The position numbers and the translations under genes are program-made. The notes below the pieces were generated by a model. The model did no database searches. It was given only the letters and a program-made list of their open reading frames with translations, and was not told where the DNA came from. Shown one piece after another: positions 33,110 through 40,800 of a stretch of DNA of 40,801 bases. Each line of letters begins with the position of its first letter. Position 1 is the stretch's first letter. The stretch lies in NCBI GenBank assembly GCA_900557365.1, contig UPXR01000007.1:1-40801 (forward strand). The letters are read 5' to 3'. This DNA is from an uncultured Dialister sp. Its GTDB lineage: Bacteria; Bacillota_C; Negativicutes; Veillonellales; Dialisteraceae.

Positions 33110-33550
33110 TTAACTGCCACGAACTGCCAAGGACTGCCATCTTTCATCAATAAGACGGAACCCTCGATCGGCAAGACGAAATACGGTCCTTTCTCCATAG
33201 GAGGTTCTTTTTGCTACAGTTCCCCACGATGCCCCTGCTATGTATCTCTCCCATAAAACGTGCCAGACAGATTCCTCGTCACGTACAAGATTCACCAGTT
33301 CAGCAGCTTTTCCAATCTCGACTTCCAATTCTTTCTTTGCTTCTTCAAGACGTTCTGCCTCTTCTTCGATAGCTGCCAGAGTAGCGTCTATCCCGATTCT
33401 TCCGGAAGATTGTACTTTCTCCCCGATCTGCACTCCGGACACAGACTCGGCCCGGGCCCTGCTCTCCGCCAGGGCTTCTTCCATCCTCTTCACTCTGTTC
33501 CGTTTCTTCCTTACGGAGTCCAGAAATTCCCTGGCAGATTCATGCTCCAT
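33110..33550 (-). CDS. ArpU/RinA-like late transcription regulator (sigma region 4-like)
   Basis: 146 aa. It has a basic N-terminus (RKKRNRVKRMEE), a long helical centre, and a C-terminal helix-turn-helix of the sigma region 4 type (VWHVLWERYIAGASWGTVAK followed by YGERTVFRLADRGFRLIDER). Proteins of this size and shape directly before terS are late-gene activators in Firmicute phages (DUF1492/ArpU group). The ATG at 33550 has AGGAGG 6 bases upstream; a nearer ATG at 33556 abuts it. Confidence 0.75.
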   Translation of the reverse strand: MEHESAREFLDSVRKKRNRVKRMEEALAESRARAESVSGVQIGEKVQSSGRIGIDATLAAIEEEAERLEEAKKELEVEIGKAAELVNLVRDEESVWHVLWERYIAGASWGTVAKRTSYGERTVFRLADRGFRLIDERWQSLAVRGS

Positions 33551-33806
33551 GTTCATCCTCCTTCCCCGGATTTTCAATTTTTGCAACAGCACCCTTTAAC
33601 TTTTTTAAAGCACTTTGCATCTCATTCAACGTCACCTGAATACAGTCAGCTGTAACATGTATTGTTTTTATCCACTCTTCTTCCGATTCAGCACAGTTCT
33701 TCGTGTGCAGTCTGCCTACCAATCTGTCCTGCAGATTGTTTGCATTTCGGATCCGCTCTATACCAATTTCCGCCTGTTTCTGATATTTGTATTCCATATC
33801 AATCAT
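33540..33806 (-). CDS. Hypothetical helical phage protein
   Basis: 88 aa: DMEYKYQKQAEIGIERIRNA, then a helix-rich body ending KLKGAVAKIENPGKEDEHGA. Probably an all-helical small protein. It overlaps the late regulator by 11 bases and the DUF3310 gene by 4, so it is cotranscribed with them. Family not recognised. Confidence 0.7.
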   Translation of the reverse strand: MIDMEYKYQKQAEIGIERIRNANNLQDRLVGRLHTKNCAESEEEWIKTIHVTADCIQVTLNEMQSALKKLKGAVAKIENPGKEDEHGA

Positions 33807-34213
33807 TCCTCCTTATTCCATTTCTTGACCGCATCGCATTTTCCGTCACCCATAGGACCTACATACCGGCACTCCTCGCATATAACACTTACATTTCCTC
33901 CCCCAAAATGAAGGAATCCGAGATTTCCGGATCCGCAGCATGGGCATGGTGCGGCCTTCTCTTGTTCTTCATGCTTCTGTTTTTCAGCAACAGATTCATC
34001 CTGGTTTCTCTCAATCAGGAAATCAATATATGTACGGGCCTTAATCAAATCCTTTACCCCGTTTTTCTCTTTCCAGCGCCATAAGTACTTAATTGCGGTT
34101 GCAGTATCGTTCGCATCTGCTCCGGTAAGATTGCATGTTGCGGCGGCTTGCACCTGTCTGCATTCAAGTCCGCCTTTAAAATAATAGTCCGGTCTTATTT
34201 CTTTATCTTTCAT
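33803..34213 (-). CDS. DUF3310 protein fused to a Lar-like zinc ribbon
   Basis: 136 aa. The N-terminal half has the DUF3310 pattern of phage nucleotide-kinase-like proteins (TATAIKYLWRWKEKNGVKDL, KARTYIDFLIERN). After a Glu/Lys linker, the C-terminal part (PCPCCGSGNLGFLHFGG, then VICEECRYVGPMGDGKCDAV) is a CxxC...CxxC ribbon typical of Lar restriction-alleviation proteins. The two domains usually occur separately. The gene lies in the early-to-late transition cluster. Confidence 0.8.
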   Translation of the reverse strand: MKDKEIRPDYYFKGGLECRQVQAAATCNLTGADANDTATAIKYLWRWKEKNGVKDLIKARTYIDFLIERNQDESVAEKQKHEEQEKAAPCPCCGSGNLGFLHFGGGNVSVICEECRYVGPMGDGKCDAVKKWNKEE

Positions 34214-34467
34214 TTTCCTTCTTCCTTTCTTACATGCCGGCTGATATATGTCTCTCCGGTCCGAATATTCTGGATTTTTAAATCTCCAACGATTCGATAC
34301 CCTGCAATTTTGATGATCTTCACAACAGTAGCAATCACCCGGAAAGGTTTCATTGCTTCATTCTTTTTCCTGGCTTCTCTTGCTTCCCGATTGAATCGTC
34401 CTAATACTGCTGCATATGTCGGATCCGCACTGAAAAACGCTCTGCGTTTCATACCGTCTTTTGCCAT
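34210..34467 (-). CDS. Small basic hypothetical protein
   Basis: 85 aa, strongly basic: MAKDGMKRRAFFSADPTYAA, then FNREAREARKKNEAMKPF and a C-terminal beta region (GDLKIQNIRTGETYISRHVR). AAAAGGAG precedes the ATG at 34467; an upstream in-frame start at 34488 overlaps rusA and is less likely. Nucleic-acid binding is possible from charge alone. It overlaps the DUF3310 gene by 4 bases. Confidence 0.7.
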   Translation of the reverse strand: MAKDGMKRRAFFSADPTYAAVLGRFNREAREARKKNEAMKPFRVIATVVKIIKIAGYRIVGDLKIQNIRTGETYISRHVRKEEGK

Positions 34468-34471
34468 TCTT

Positions 34472-34885
34472 TTACTCCTTTTCCTCATAAACCGTCACCA
34501 TGATTTTCGGGGAAAATCCATAATGCTTCGAAATGCTGCACCTTACAACCTGCTTGTCGTCCTCATATGCCGTTCCGTTCAAACCGTCCAGGACACACTT
34601 CAGTACATTATCTATGTCGGGCTTCTTAACCGGTCGGAGGATTCCTGTATTCATTTCCTCCTTTTTCTTTCCGGAGGCGCTCTTCGGAATTTTGTAATAA
34701 CAAATTACCTCCACCCCGATATAGCACTCATCGGGAAATTTCTTCCCGCCTTCCTCCCGAAAGCTTTCCCGGATTTTTTCTTCATACCTTTTTGTTTTCT
34801 CCGGAGTATACATATGTCCCCGAAACCACCTCGGACGGGCTTTTCCAATCGGGTCTCCGTATACTGTAAAAACTGTTTTCTCCAT
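34472..34885 (-). CDS. rusA: RusA-family Holliday junction resolvase
   Basis: 137 aa endonuclease that cuts branched DNA before packaging. It opens FTVYGDPIGKARPRW. The catalytic aspartates are in KKPDIDNVLKCVLDGLNGTA followed by YEDDKQV. The end is PKIMVTVYEEKE. It is of typical length. A terminator and a 180-base gap separate it from the primase/helicase gene. Confidence 0.92.
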   Translation of the reverse strand: MEKTVFTVYGDPIGKARPRWFRGHMYTPEKTKRYEEKIRESFREEGGKKFPDECYIGVEVICYYKIPKSASGKKKEEMNTGILRPVKKPDIDNVLKCVLDGLNGTAYEDDKQVVRCSISKHYGFSPKIMVTVYEEKE

Positions 34886-34966
34886 TTCCTTTTCTCCCTG
34901 TAAATCGGATCATCGGATTTTTCTCTTTATACGTCCTTCTGTTATCAGGCTTGGCAGGCCAGGTAG

Positions 34967-34997
34967 AAAAGGGTGTGTTCTTTGAACACCCTTTTTT
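34967..34997. terminator. Bidirectional terminator between replication genes and rusA
   Basis: GTGTTC-TTT-GAACAC (34975-34989), extendable to GGGTGT...ACACCC, flanked by AAAA on the left and TTTTTT on the right. The surrounding gap 34886-35068 holds no gene. It also has near-repeats of ACGGA-type sequence and an AT-rich TATATATAATA stretch at about 35034-35044 that could be a -10 region on either strand. Confidence 0.65.
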
Positions 34998-35068
34998 ACC
35001 CTGTTAAGCCCTTACGGATTTAAACGGACATTTCTATATATAATACGGATTTCCTGATAAATTTCCGT

Positions 35069-37093
35069 TTATTTTACTTGATAGATGACTGGATTCTTTC
35101 TGGATCTGATAGCATAAATCTGCCCGTCTTTATTAATCTCTTCCAACGCTGTCCTCACCGTCCGAGTAGTAACTCCAAACATATTCGCAAGCTGCGTTGT
35201 CGTGATTTCTTCTCCCCGCTCCAGCGCTCCGTCTATGGCGTCCCGGATATCCCGCTGCCGGGCTTCCTTCCGTGCCGTCTGCATGACCCGGCCTTTCGTC
35301 TGCAGGTCCTCCATACTGCCTTCCATGGCCGCCAGATTCAGCACACCCATTGTGTCTACCTGATGAATCGGCCACTTGAACCATACACCGAAAGATTTTA
35401 TGGGAGGAAATTCACGCAGGATGCCGGACACACGGAACCCTGTATAGTCATTTCCCTCTTCTCCCCGTGTTGCCAGCGGAGTGATATCAATCAGCGCATC
35501 CGGATCCCGTGCAAATACCCCAGAGCCGGATGCACGATCCATGGCCCGCTTATTCCCCTGCGCTCCTTTGGAGTGATGATGGCAGTATATGCAGGAAACG
35601 CCCAACGCCTTACAGATCCGGTCGAATTCGTTGCAAAACTTCGCCATATCTCCCGCTGCATTCTCATCTCCGGTAATAACTTTATAGATCGGATCCACGA
35701 TGACCGCCTTAAAATCATGCTTCTGACACCTCCGGATGATTACCGGAGCAAGCTGCTGCATCGGGATAGCGTCCCCTCGGAGATTCCATACCATCAGCTT
35801 GTGCGCATGCCCCGGCGTAATTCCCAGTGCCTCATACACATCATGGATTCTCCGCAGACAGGAGGCCCGATCGATTTCCAGATTGATGTACAGCACATTT
35901 CCTGCATGACATTGGAATCCGAACCATTTCTTCCCTTCCGTGATTGCAATCGCCAGCTCGATCAGGGCGAAAGACTTTCCTGCCTTTGACGGACCGGATA
36001 TCAGCATTTTATGTCCCTGTCGAAGAATGCCCTCAATCAGCTCCGGCGCCAGCGGGGGAAGATTCTCCTCGAAATCTGCATAATCATCAAAGTCAGGCAG
36101 ATTGTCCGTCTGTTCTTCCATCCATTGGACCCACTCCGTGTATCCAGGCTGCCCAAGATTCGTACCGATGAGGAATTGCTTATGTTCTCCCCGTATGACT
36201 CCGGGAAGCCTGGACAGGCGGGAAGGATTCTTGTTCTGGATATCTACCTCCAGCCCGTTCTGCCGGCACAATTTGTACATCCGGTCCACCCGTTCCCGGT
36301 ATTCAGACGCTGTGTCTGCATCAATGTGGACAATGGCATGGACTGATTTTCCGCCGGAATATACCAGAGCCGCTGCAGGAAGCTGCAGCTCCTTGATGAG
36401 GGCCAGCTGCTTTCCGATCGGCAGGCTGTCCGACTCTACCAGAGCATATCTGTAGTCCGTAACATTTGCATTCTTTCCTCCGGTTCCGTCCATGGGATTG
36501 ATCCGGACCCATGCTCCGGCTTCCCGATCGGAAGACCCGATAACCATATCCAGGCGTCCCGTCTTTTTCAGCTGCGCAATAACTTCGCGGCATGTCTTGG
36601 AACACCCGGAGGATCCCGGCTTGAATTTCCCGTCCTCATCACGAAAAGACCTGGTAACAAAGGAGACGTATTCATCCGGATGGAAAAGCGCTTTCAGATA
36701 ATCAATAGTATCCGCAGCAGGATTCCACTTCTCCAGAGCCGGCTCCCGAAAATCCTCTGCATCGATGTATGCCGGGTCCACCACGATAAGGTCCGCATCT
36801 GTCAGCCTGGCATTGAATGCTACATTTTCCGCAGATTCTTTTTTCCAGCCCCGATCTTTGGCAAGCTGCGTAATGGTCGCTCCTGTGACAGGGATATTGT
36901 CCGAATTACCGAAGGAATGCCATTTTGCCAGGCATTCTCCGTCATGGTATTTTGCCCCCTGCCTTGACCATTCTTCCCATATGGAAAGGGGATATCCCTC
37001 ATATTTGAGAGACATCCCGACCTGGATCCATGTTTCATATGATTCGTCCGGGTTGATGTAGCGAAGAAGCGGCCTTACATCAAACCCGTTCAT
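35069..37093 (-). CDS. Phage primase/helicase (PriCT-RepA-like ATPase)
   Basis: 674 aa replication protein. The N-terminal 80 residues (LLRYINPDESYETWIQVGMS, ATITQLAKDRGWKK) are a PriCT_2-type domain. A primase-like domain follows (about 130-300, with YALVESDSLPIGKQLALIKE and SGGKSVHAIVHIDAD). The RecA/RepA-type ATPase begins near 360: Walker A ISGPSKAGKSFALI, then VLYINLEID, Walker B KAVIVDPIY and a YCHHHSKG motif. The last 55 residues are a winged helix (TTTQLANMFGVTTRTVRTAL). It overlaps the DUF669 gene by 4 bases. Confidence 0.9.
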   Translation of the reverse strand: MNGFDVRPLLRYINPDESYETWIQVGMSLKYEGYPLSIWEEWSRQGAKYHDGECLAKWHSFGNSDNIPVTGATITQLAKDRGWKKESAENVAFNARLTDADLIVVDPAYIDAEDFREPALEKWNPAADTIDYLKALFHPDEYVSFVTRSFRDEDGKFKPGSSGCSKTCREVIAQLKKTGRLDMVIGSSDREAGAWVRINPMDGTGGKNANVTDYRYALVESDSLPIGKQLALIKELQLPAAALVYSGGKSVHAIVHIDADTASEYRERVDRMYKLCRQNGLEVDIQNKNPSRLSRLPGVIRGEHKQFLIGTNLGQPGYTEWVQWMEEQTDNLPDFDDYADFEENLPPLAPELIEGILRQGHKMLISGPSKAGKSFALIELAIAITEGKKWFGFQCHAGNVLYINLEIDRASCLRRIHDVYEALGITPGHAHKLMVWNLRGDAIPMQQLAPVIIRRCQKHDFKAVIVDPIYKVITGDENAAGDMAKFCNEFDRICKALGVSCIYCHHHSKGAQGNKRAMDRASGSGVFARDPDALIDITPLATRGEEGNDYTGFRVSGILREFPPIKSFGVWFKWPIHQVDTMGVLNLAAMEGSMEDLQTKGRVMQTARKEARQRDIRDAIDGALERGEEITTTQLANMFGVTTRTVRTALEEINKDGQIYAIRSRKNPVIYQVK

Positions 37094-37542
37094 TTTACAG
37101 CCGGGGCGGACGGAACAATGTAACGTACGATTTCATTGCGCTCTTTCCCGTCATACATACGGTGCCCCAGGAGAATACGGCCTTCCTTGTCAATGGTTTT
37201 ATCCCAGTCCATGCCGTGCTCCTTGCAATACTCAAACATTCCGATGGATGCGAAGAACTGCGCCACCTTCCACATGGTCGTTGTAGTCAGCAGGATGAAA
37301 TCCGTCACCCATACCTCACTTTCTCCTTCCGGCTGTACTGCAATGGTTGCCTTGATCATGTTCTTCCCACTCTTCGACTGCTCGTAATTGATCTCCTCTA
37401 CACGGAAAGGATATTCCCCTTTCGGGAGCAGGCGGTACCGTCCTGCACTCTCTTCTCCCGCAAGCATGGAATCATCCAGCTTGTCGTTATAATCCACGTT
37501 TTCTCCTGCTGCATTTCCGAATTTCTCAAAATTTGCCTTCAT
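37090..37542 (-). CDS. DUF669 single-strand-binding-like protein
   Basis: 150 aa. RYRLLPKGEYPFRVEEINYE, SKSGKNMIKATIAVQPEGES and WKVAQFFASIGM are characteristic of the DUF669 family, which replaces SSB or helps recombinases in Firmicute phages. AGGAGG precedes the ATG. It lies between the Sak4-like ATPase and primase/helicase. Confidence 0.85.
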   Translation of the reverse strand: MKANFEKFGNAAGENVDYNDKLDDSMLAGEESAGRYRLLPKGEYPFRVEEINYEQSKSGKNMIKATIAVQPEGESEVWVTDFILLTTTTMWKVAQFFASIGMFEYCKEHGMDWDKTIDKEGRILLGHRMYDGKERNEIVRYIVPSAPAVK

Positions 37543-37586
37543 GATTTTTTCCTCCTGTTTTTAAAAAATGTTGTTTCGACTCTTAT

Positions 37587-38651
37587 TTAGAACGGTACGC
37601 CCTTAATGTTCTGCTCGATGTACATCTTGAACTGCTCCCACTGATCCACCAGGGACTGCAGGTATTCTGCATCGTAGGAAGCAACCGGCGTGCTTTCCGG
37701 GTAATCCCCCATCATGCCAACGGCCTTCCGGATATCATCAGCAGAAATATCTCTTTCCGCAGCCATTCCGATCAGCCTGGCTGCCAGTGTTTCCGATTTC
37801 GTTTTTCCGGCAGCCTTTCCGGATGCTTTGGAGGCTTTCCGATCCGCCGCAGCCTTTTTCTGTGCTTCCGCAAAGGCGGAGGGAGAAACTGTCTTTTCAG
37901 CCTGGATACGCTCTGCGGGGATAATTCCGGAAATCTGCTCATAATCGAAGGGAAGCGAGTCATCCAATCCGAAACGATTCTTTGCATCAGCAAACGGCGT
38001 ATGGGCAGTATACATAATTCGTTCCCCGCCTCTGGCTTTCTTCTTTTCTCCGTCACCTACAAGCCTGGTCTTATAGTCCGCAAAGAGCAGAAGGTCTGCC
38101 CATTCCTTTATGAGCGGGCTCAGCTGGTTCGAACTGTTCCCCGGAAGCTTTAATTCCCAGTGATCGTAGACACCCATGTCATCCGGCTTCGTGATTGTTC
38201 TCAGCCTTGCATGGGCAATCATTACCACATTAAATCCGGCATCGATGACCGCTTCCAGCCAGATCATCAGATTGGAGAACTGCTCTGCCAGCATTTTATA
38301 GCCTTTACCGTACGGAATTTCCTCTATACTTTTCTTCTTTGCCGACTGTGTCGAAACCACATACCGCTCACACAGAGACGCCGCGGCATCCGCTGTATCA
38401 ATGACCAATGTCCGATACGGATTATTCTCCATCTCAATGAATCCCTTGATTGTCCGGATCAGCACATCCCATTTCGTGATTCCCGTGATTCTTGCTACAT
38501 CCATATGAGCAGAGCCCCTGTCGAGGTCCAGGAAAAGCGGTTTCGGAAAACGGCTGGCAAATGTCGTCTTGCCGATCCCTTCGACGCCGTAAATCACCGC
38601 TTTGACAGGTCTCTTTTTAACTCCGGATGTAATTAAACTGCTTAAATCCAT
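37587..38651 (-). CDS. Sak4-like RecA-fold ATPase (AAA_24)
   Basis: 354 aa, phage recombinase or annealing partner. VKAVIYGVEGIGKTTFASRF holds Walker A (about residues 22-31). PYRTLVIDTADAAASLCERY is Walker B. NVVMIAHARLRTI is sensor-like. The C-terminal region after about 240 is Ala/Lys-rich and low in structure. The ATG at 38651 follows GGAG; a start at 38675 overlaps the Gp157 end. Sak4 with an SSB-like protein is a common phage recombination module. Confidence 0.88.
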   Translation of the reverse strand: MDLSSLITSGVKKRPVKAVIYGVEGIGKTTFASRFPKPLFLDLDRGSAHMDVARITGITKWDVLIRTIKGFIEMENNPYRTLVIDTADAAASLCERYVVSTQSAKKKSIEEIPYGKGYKMLAEQFSNLMIWLEAVIDAGFNVVMIAHARLRTITKPDDMGVYDHWELKLPGNSSNQLSPLIKEWADLLLFADYKTRLVGDGEKKKARGGERIMYTAHTPFADAKNRFGLDDSLPFDYEQISGIIPAERIQAEKTVSPSAFAEAQKKAAADRKASKASGKAAGKTKSETLAARLIGMAAERDISADDIRKAVGMMGDYPESTPVASYDAEYLQSLVDQWEQFKMYIEQNIKGVPF

Positions 38652-38671
38652 ATTCCTTCTCCTTTCTGCAG

Positions 38672-39163
38672 TCATCCGATCTGGATATTCTGCCGCTCTT
38701 CCAGGGAGGCTCCGTCAACGATGCTGCCGTTTTTGAGCGCTCTCCGGATCTCTGCTTTATCTATGCTTTCCGTGACCTTCCGAATCCTGAACTCTTCCGG
38801 AATTCTGGATTCATCCGTAACCACCACAGCCACTGATTTTCTCCACCGGATGGAAGCCCGCTTTGTCTCTATCGTCTCCCCGGGGATCCATGCAGTCAGA
38901 TAATCAGAAAGGCTTTTGATTTTCTTCTCTGCTCTCTGCCTTCGTTCTTTAAAAGCATTCTCCTGGGCCTTGCACGCTTCCGCCTCAGCCTGGAGATCTT
39001 TAATCCAGCAGGCAATGTTGTCTGCCTTTTTGGATTTCTCCATCTTCAGCTGATCCAGATACGCTGCATCGAAGACCTCTCCGGTTTCTCCATCAACTGC
39101 TGTATTTTCGTCAATCCGAAAGCACCGCTTTAAAATCGATGCAATCTGATATAAAGGTTTCAT
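38672..39163 (-). CDS. Gp157-family phage protein
   Basis: 163 aa. LYQIASILKRCFRIDENTAV, NIACWIKDLQAEAEACKAQE and KIKSLSDYLTAWIPGETIET with IRWRKSVAVVV match the siphovirus Gp157 family, found next to recombination genes. It has a central coiled coil (about 45-95). Its precise role is unclear. GGAG before ATG. Confidence 0.88.
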   Translation of the reverse strand: MKPLYQIASILKRCFRIDENTAVDGETGEVFDAAYLDQLKMEKSKKADNIACWIKDLQAEAEACKAQENAFKERRQRAEKKIKSLSDYLTAWIPGETIETKRASIRWRKSVAVVVTDESRIPEEFRIRKVTESIDKAEIRRALKNGSIVDGASLEERQNIQIG

Positions 39164-39222
39164 TGTTATCTCTCCTTTGTGATAAAATAAGATGAAGGAT
39201 TTCTTTGGGATTTCCTTATCCG

Positions 39223-39260
39223 ATACCGCTGATCTCGTACATCAGCGGTATTTTTCTTTT
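39223..39260 (+). terminator. Hairpin with plus-strand T tract between early genes
   Basis: ATACCGCTGAT (39223-39233) pairs perfectly with ATCAGCGGTAT (39241-39251), followed on the plus strand by TTTTCTTTT. The neighbouring genes are all minus strand, so as written it would stop antisense transcription, or act as a pause/attenuator hairpin in the minus-strand early transcript. Confidence 0.6.
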
Positions 39261-39267
39261 ATGAGAA

Positions 39268-39543
39268 TCAATGAGCATCTTCTTTCCCTTTCTCATCGGA
39301 TATAGCGTTAAGCCTGCGAACACTGGTCAGTATTCTCCTGGCGATTTCCTCTCTTTTTTCGGGTGAGGAATATAATGTAAAAATCCCTTCAACCATCAAA
39401 ACCGGGAGATCATCATTCTGCCCGTTCCCTACGCAGAAAACGCTTTCCCCATCGGTCGCTATAGTTATATACGACTGTATATTTCCCGGGAGCTGCGCCT
39501 TTACCAGTTTTGCTCCTATGCTGATATCTTCAATGTGTTTCAT
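39268..39543 (-). CDS. Early hypothetical protein (91 aa)
   Basis: MKHIEDISIGAKLVKAQLPG, QSYITIATDGESVFCVGNGQ and EKREEIARRILTSVRRLNAI. Mixed alpha/beta. AAAGGAG precedes the ATG at 39543; an upstream in-frame start lies within the previous gene. It overlaps the zinc-site gene by 4 bases. No family recognised. Confidence 0.7.
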   Translation of the reverse strand: MKHIEDISIGAKLVKAQLPGNIQSYITIATDGESVFCVGNGQNDDLPVLMVEGIFTLYSSPEKREEIARRILTSVRRLNAISDEKGKEDAH

Positions 39544-39728
39544 TGCTTTCTCCTTTTCGAATACTTCCAAAGCAAATGCTTTACCGGCGGTTCCGGAAAT
39601 GCCACGGCTTTGGGAAGCCCGCAGTCACGATGACACGGCTGCAGCTCTCCTGATACTTTTATCCACATCTCAAGCCCTGGAATAATTGACCGTCCGCACA
39701 GACAGCATCTCCGTCGCTCCACAGTCAC
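39540..39728 (-). CDS. Small cysteine-rich zinc-site protein (62 aa)
   Basis: From a GTG start at 39728 overlapping the previous stop (GTGA): MTVERRRCCLCGRSIIPGLE, then CHRDC about 19 residues after CLC, giving a CxxC...CHxxC zinc site. The tail is basic (KYSKRRKQ). A longer version from 39818 would overlap the preceding gene entirely and is less likely. The role is unknown, possibly DNA or RNA binding. Confidence 0.6.
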   Translation of the reverse strand: MTVERRRCCLCGRSIIPGLEMWIKVSGELQPCHRDCGLPKAVAFPEPPVKHLLWKYSKRRKQ

Positions 39729-39988
39729 GGGATCACCGCTTGAACCGGATGAATCCCCATGAGCCAAAGCGCCGTACTGATGCATGCAATGCCGATGAGT
39801 AAACCGAAAGAGAAACACAATGCCATTTTTGTGATTTCTTCATCCCGCAGATCCTGCTCTTCCTTTGATTTGATAGCTGCCATCCGCTTTTCTTCTGAGA
39901 CTCTGACTATCCGGGCTTCTTCGGCTTTGCGATTGATTATTTCCATCATTTCGGCTGTAGCCCGCTGTCTCTGCGCTTTAGTTGCCAT
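39725..39988 (-). CDS. Early membrane-anchored hypothetical protein (87 aa)
   Basis: MATKAQRQRATAEMMEIINR starts a charged helical cytoplasmic part. Residues about 59-79 (ALCFSFGLLIGIACISTALW) form one C-terminal membrane segment. AAAAGGAGGG precedes the ATG. Possibly a host-takeover or superinfection factor by topology, but no homology is seen. Confidence 0.65.
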   Translation of the reverse strand: MATKAQRQRATAEMMEIINRKAEEARIVRVSEEKRMAAIKSKEEQDLRDEEITKMALCFSFGLLIGIACISTALWLMGIHPVQAVIP

Positions 39989-40076
39989 GATCTTTTCCCT
40001 CCTTTTTCTTCTCGCCTTTGCACTCATCGGTATGACAGACGATGTAAGCAAAAATGAATCTTTCCGGCCCTTCCAT
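39978..40076 (-). CDS. 32-aa early peptide
   Basis: It has a perfect AAGGAGG at normal distance before ATG and encodes MEGPERFIFAYIVCHTDECK, then GEKKKEGKDHGN. It is the first gene of the minus-strand early cluster visible here and its end overlaps the start of the next gene by 11 bases, a coupled arrangement. Function unknown; a Cys-His-Cys cluster could bind metal. Confidence 0.55.
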   Translation of the reverse strand: MEGPERFIFAYIVCHTDECKGEKKKEGKDHGN

Positions 40077-40107
40077 TTGAACCTCCTTATCACTTTTATT
40101 CACAGCT

Positions 40108-40142
40108 TGTAGATTTTATTTCCAAACTTTTTTCGATATACT
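40108..40142 (+). promoter_or_regulatory. Possible promoter for the DUF4145 gene
   Basis: TATACT at 40137-40142 is a good -10 element, 24 bases before the ATG. The upstream -35 (TTTTAT at 40114-40119, 17-base spacing) is poor. The 89-base region lies between divergent genes and may hold both promoters. Confidence 0.35.
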
Positions 40143-40165
40143 GAATATAGAAAGGATGTGTAAAC

Positions 40166-40720
40166 ATGAAAAAACCGATTGTATTTTCCACCGTCAATTA
40201 CGCGGTTCCTACTATACTTATTCAGGTTGATATTCCGAAAACATGCTCACTCTGTGGTGTAACCGCTTATTTTGAACCAATCTCTGCCAATGCGATTTTC
40301 TCTCCGGAAGATCATCGCCTTCAGTCATGGACAATTACATTCTGCTGTCCAAAATGTTCCGGCATATTTCATCTCGATAAGGAGGAAGGTCATGACAGTC
40401 TGATTTATCCCGCACTTGGTGAATATAATTTGCCAGAAAAAATACAAAAGCTGTATCCTGATTTCGTATCTCTATATAAGCAGTCTCTCGCAGCAGAAAG
40501 TTATGGCCTAACTGACATTGCAGGAATGGGATTCAGAAAATCCTTAGAATTCCTTGTAAAAAAATATGCAATTCACTATTTCCCTGATGCGGAAAACGAA
40601 ATACTTTCTGAGACATTAGGAAAAACCATTAACAGAATCAGTGTTCCCCAAATTCAGGATCTTGCAAAATTCATCGCATGGCTTGGAAATGATCAGACAC
40701 ATATTTCCATCAAAATGTAA
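40166..40720 (+). CDS. DUF4145-domain protein with altered C-terminus
   Basis: 184 aa. An N-terminal zinc-ribbon part (CSLCG ... CCPKC) is followed by the helical DUF4145 region (YKQSLAAESYGLTDIAGMGF, RKSLEFLVKKYA, AWLGNDQTH). DUF4145 occurs in phage- and defence-linked proteins, often HEPN-like; exact function unknown. AAAGGATG lies before the ATG. The protein ends abruptly HISIKM. The expected continuation (HISVKHPDYGIPEMKDFMAA) lies inverted just downstream between 21-bp inverted repeats, so the present end is due to an inversion or an assembly fold-back. Confidence 0.8.
   Translation: MKKPIVFSTVNYAVPTILIQVDIPKTCSLCGVTAYFEPISANAIFSPEDHRLQSWTITFCCPKCSGIFHLDKEEGHDSLIYPALGEYNLPEKIQKLYPDFVSLYKQSLAAESYGLTDIAGMGFRKSLEFLVKKYAIHYFPDAENEILSETLGKTINRISVPQIQDLAKFIAWLGNDQTHISIKM
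40687..40707 (+). repeat. Inverted repeat, left arm (21 bp)
   Basis: AAATGATCAGACACATATTT plus C is the exact reverse complement of 40781-40801. The arms enclose 73 bases. The left arm lies inside the DUF4145 coding region. Confidence 0.9.
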
Positions 40721-40800
40721 TGGGAAAGAGCTGCCATGAAATCTTTCATCTCTGGAATTCCATAGTCAGGATGTTTGACAGAAATATGTGTCTGATCATT
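40693..40800 (-). pseudogene. Inverted C-terminal exon-like part of the DUF4145 gene
   Basis: Read on the minus strand from the window edge: NDQTHISVKHPDYGIPEMKD, FMAALSHYILMEICV, stop. The first seven residues repeat those of the plus-strand protein (NDQTHIS) and the following residues look like the regular DUF4145 C-terminal helices. In the opposite orientation this segment would extend the plus-strand protein by about 25 residues. Confidence 0.75.
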
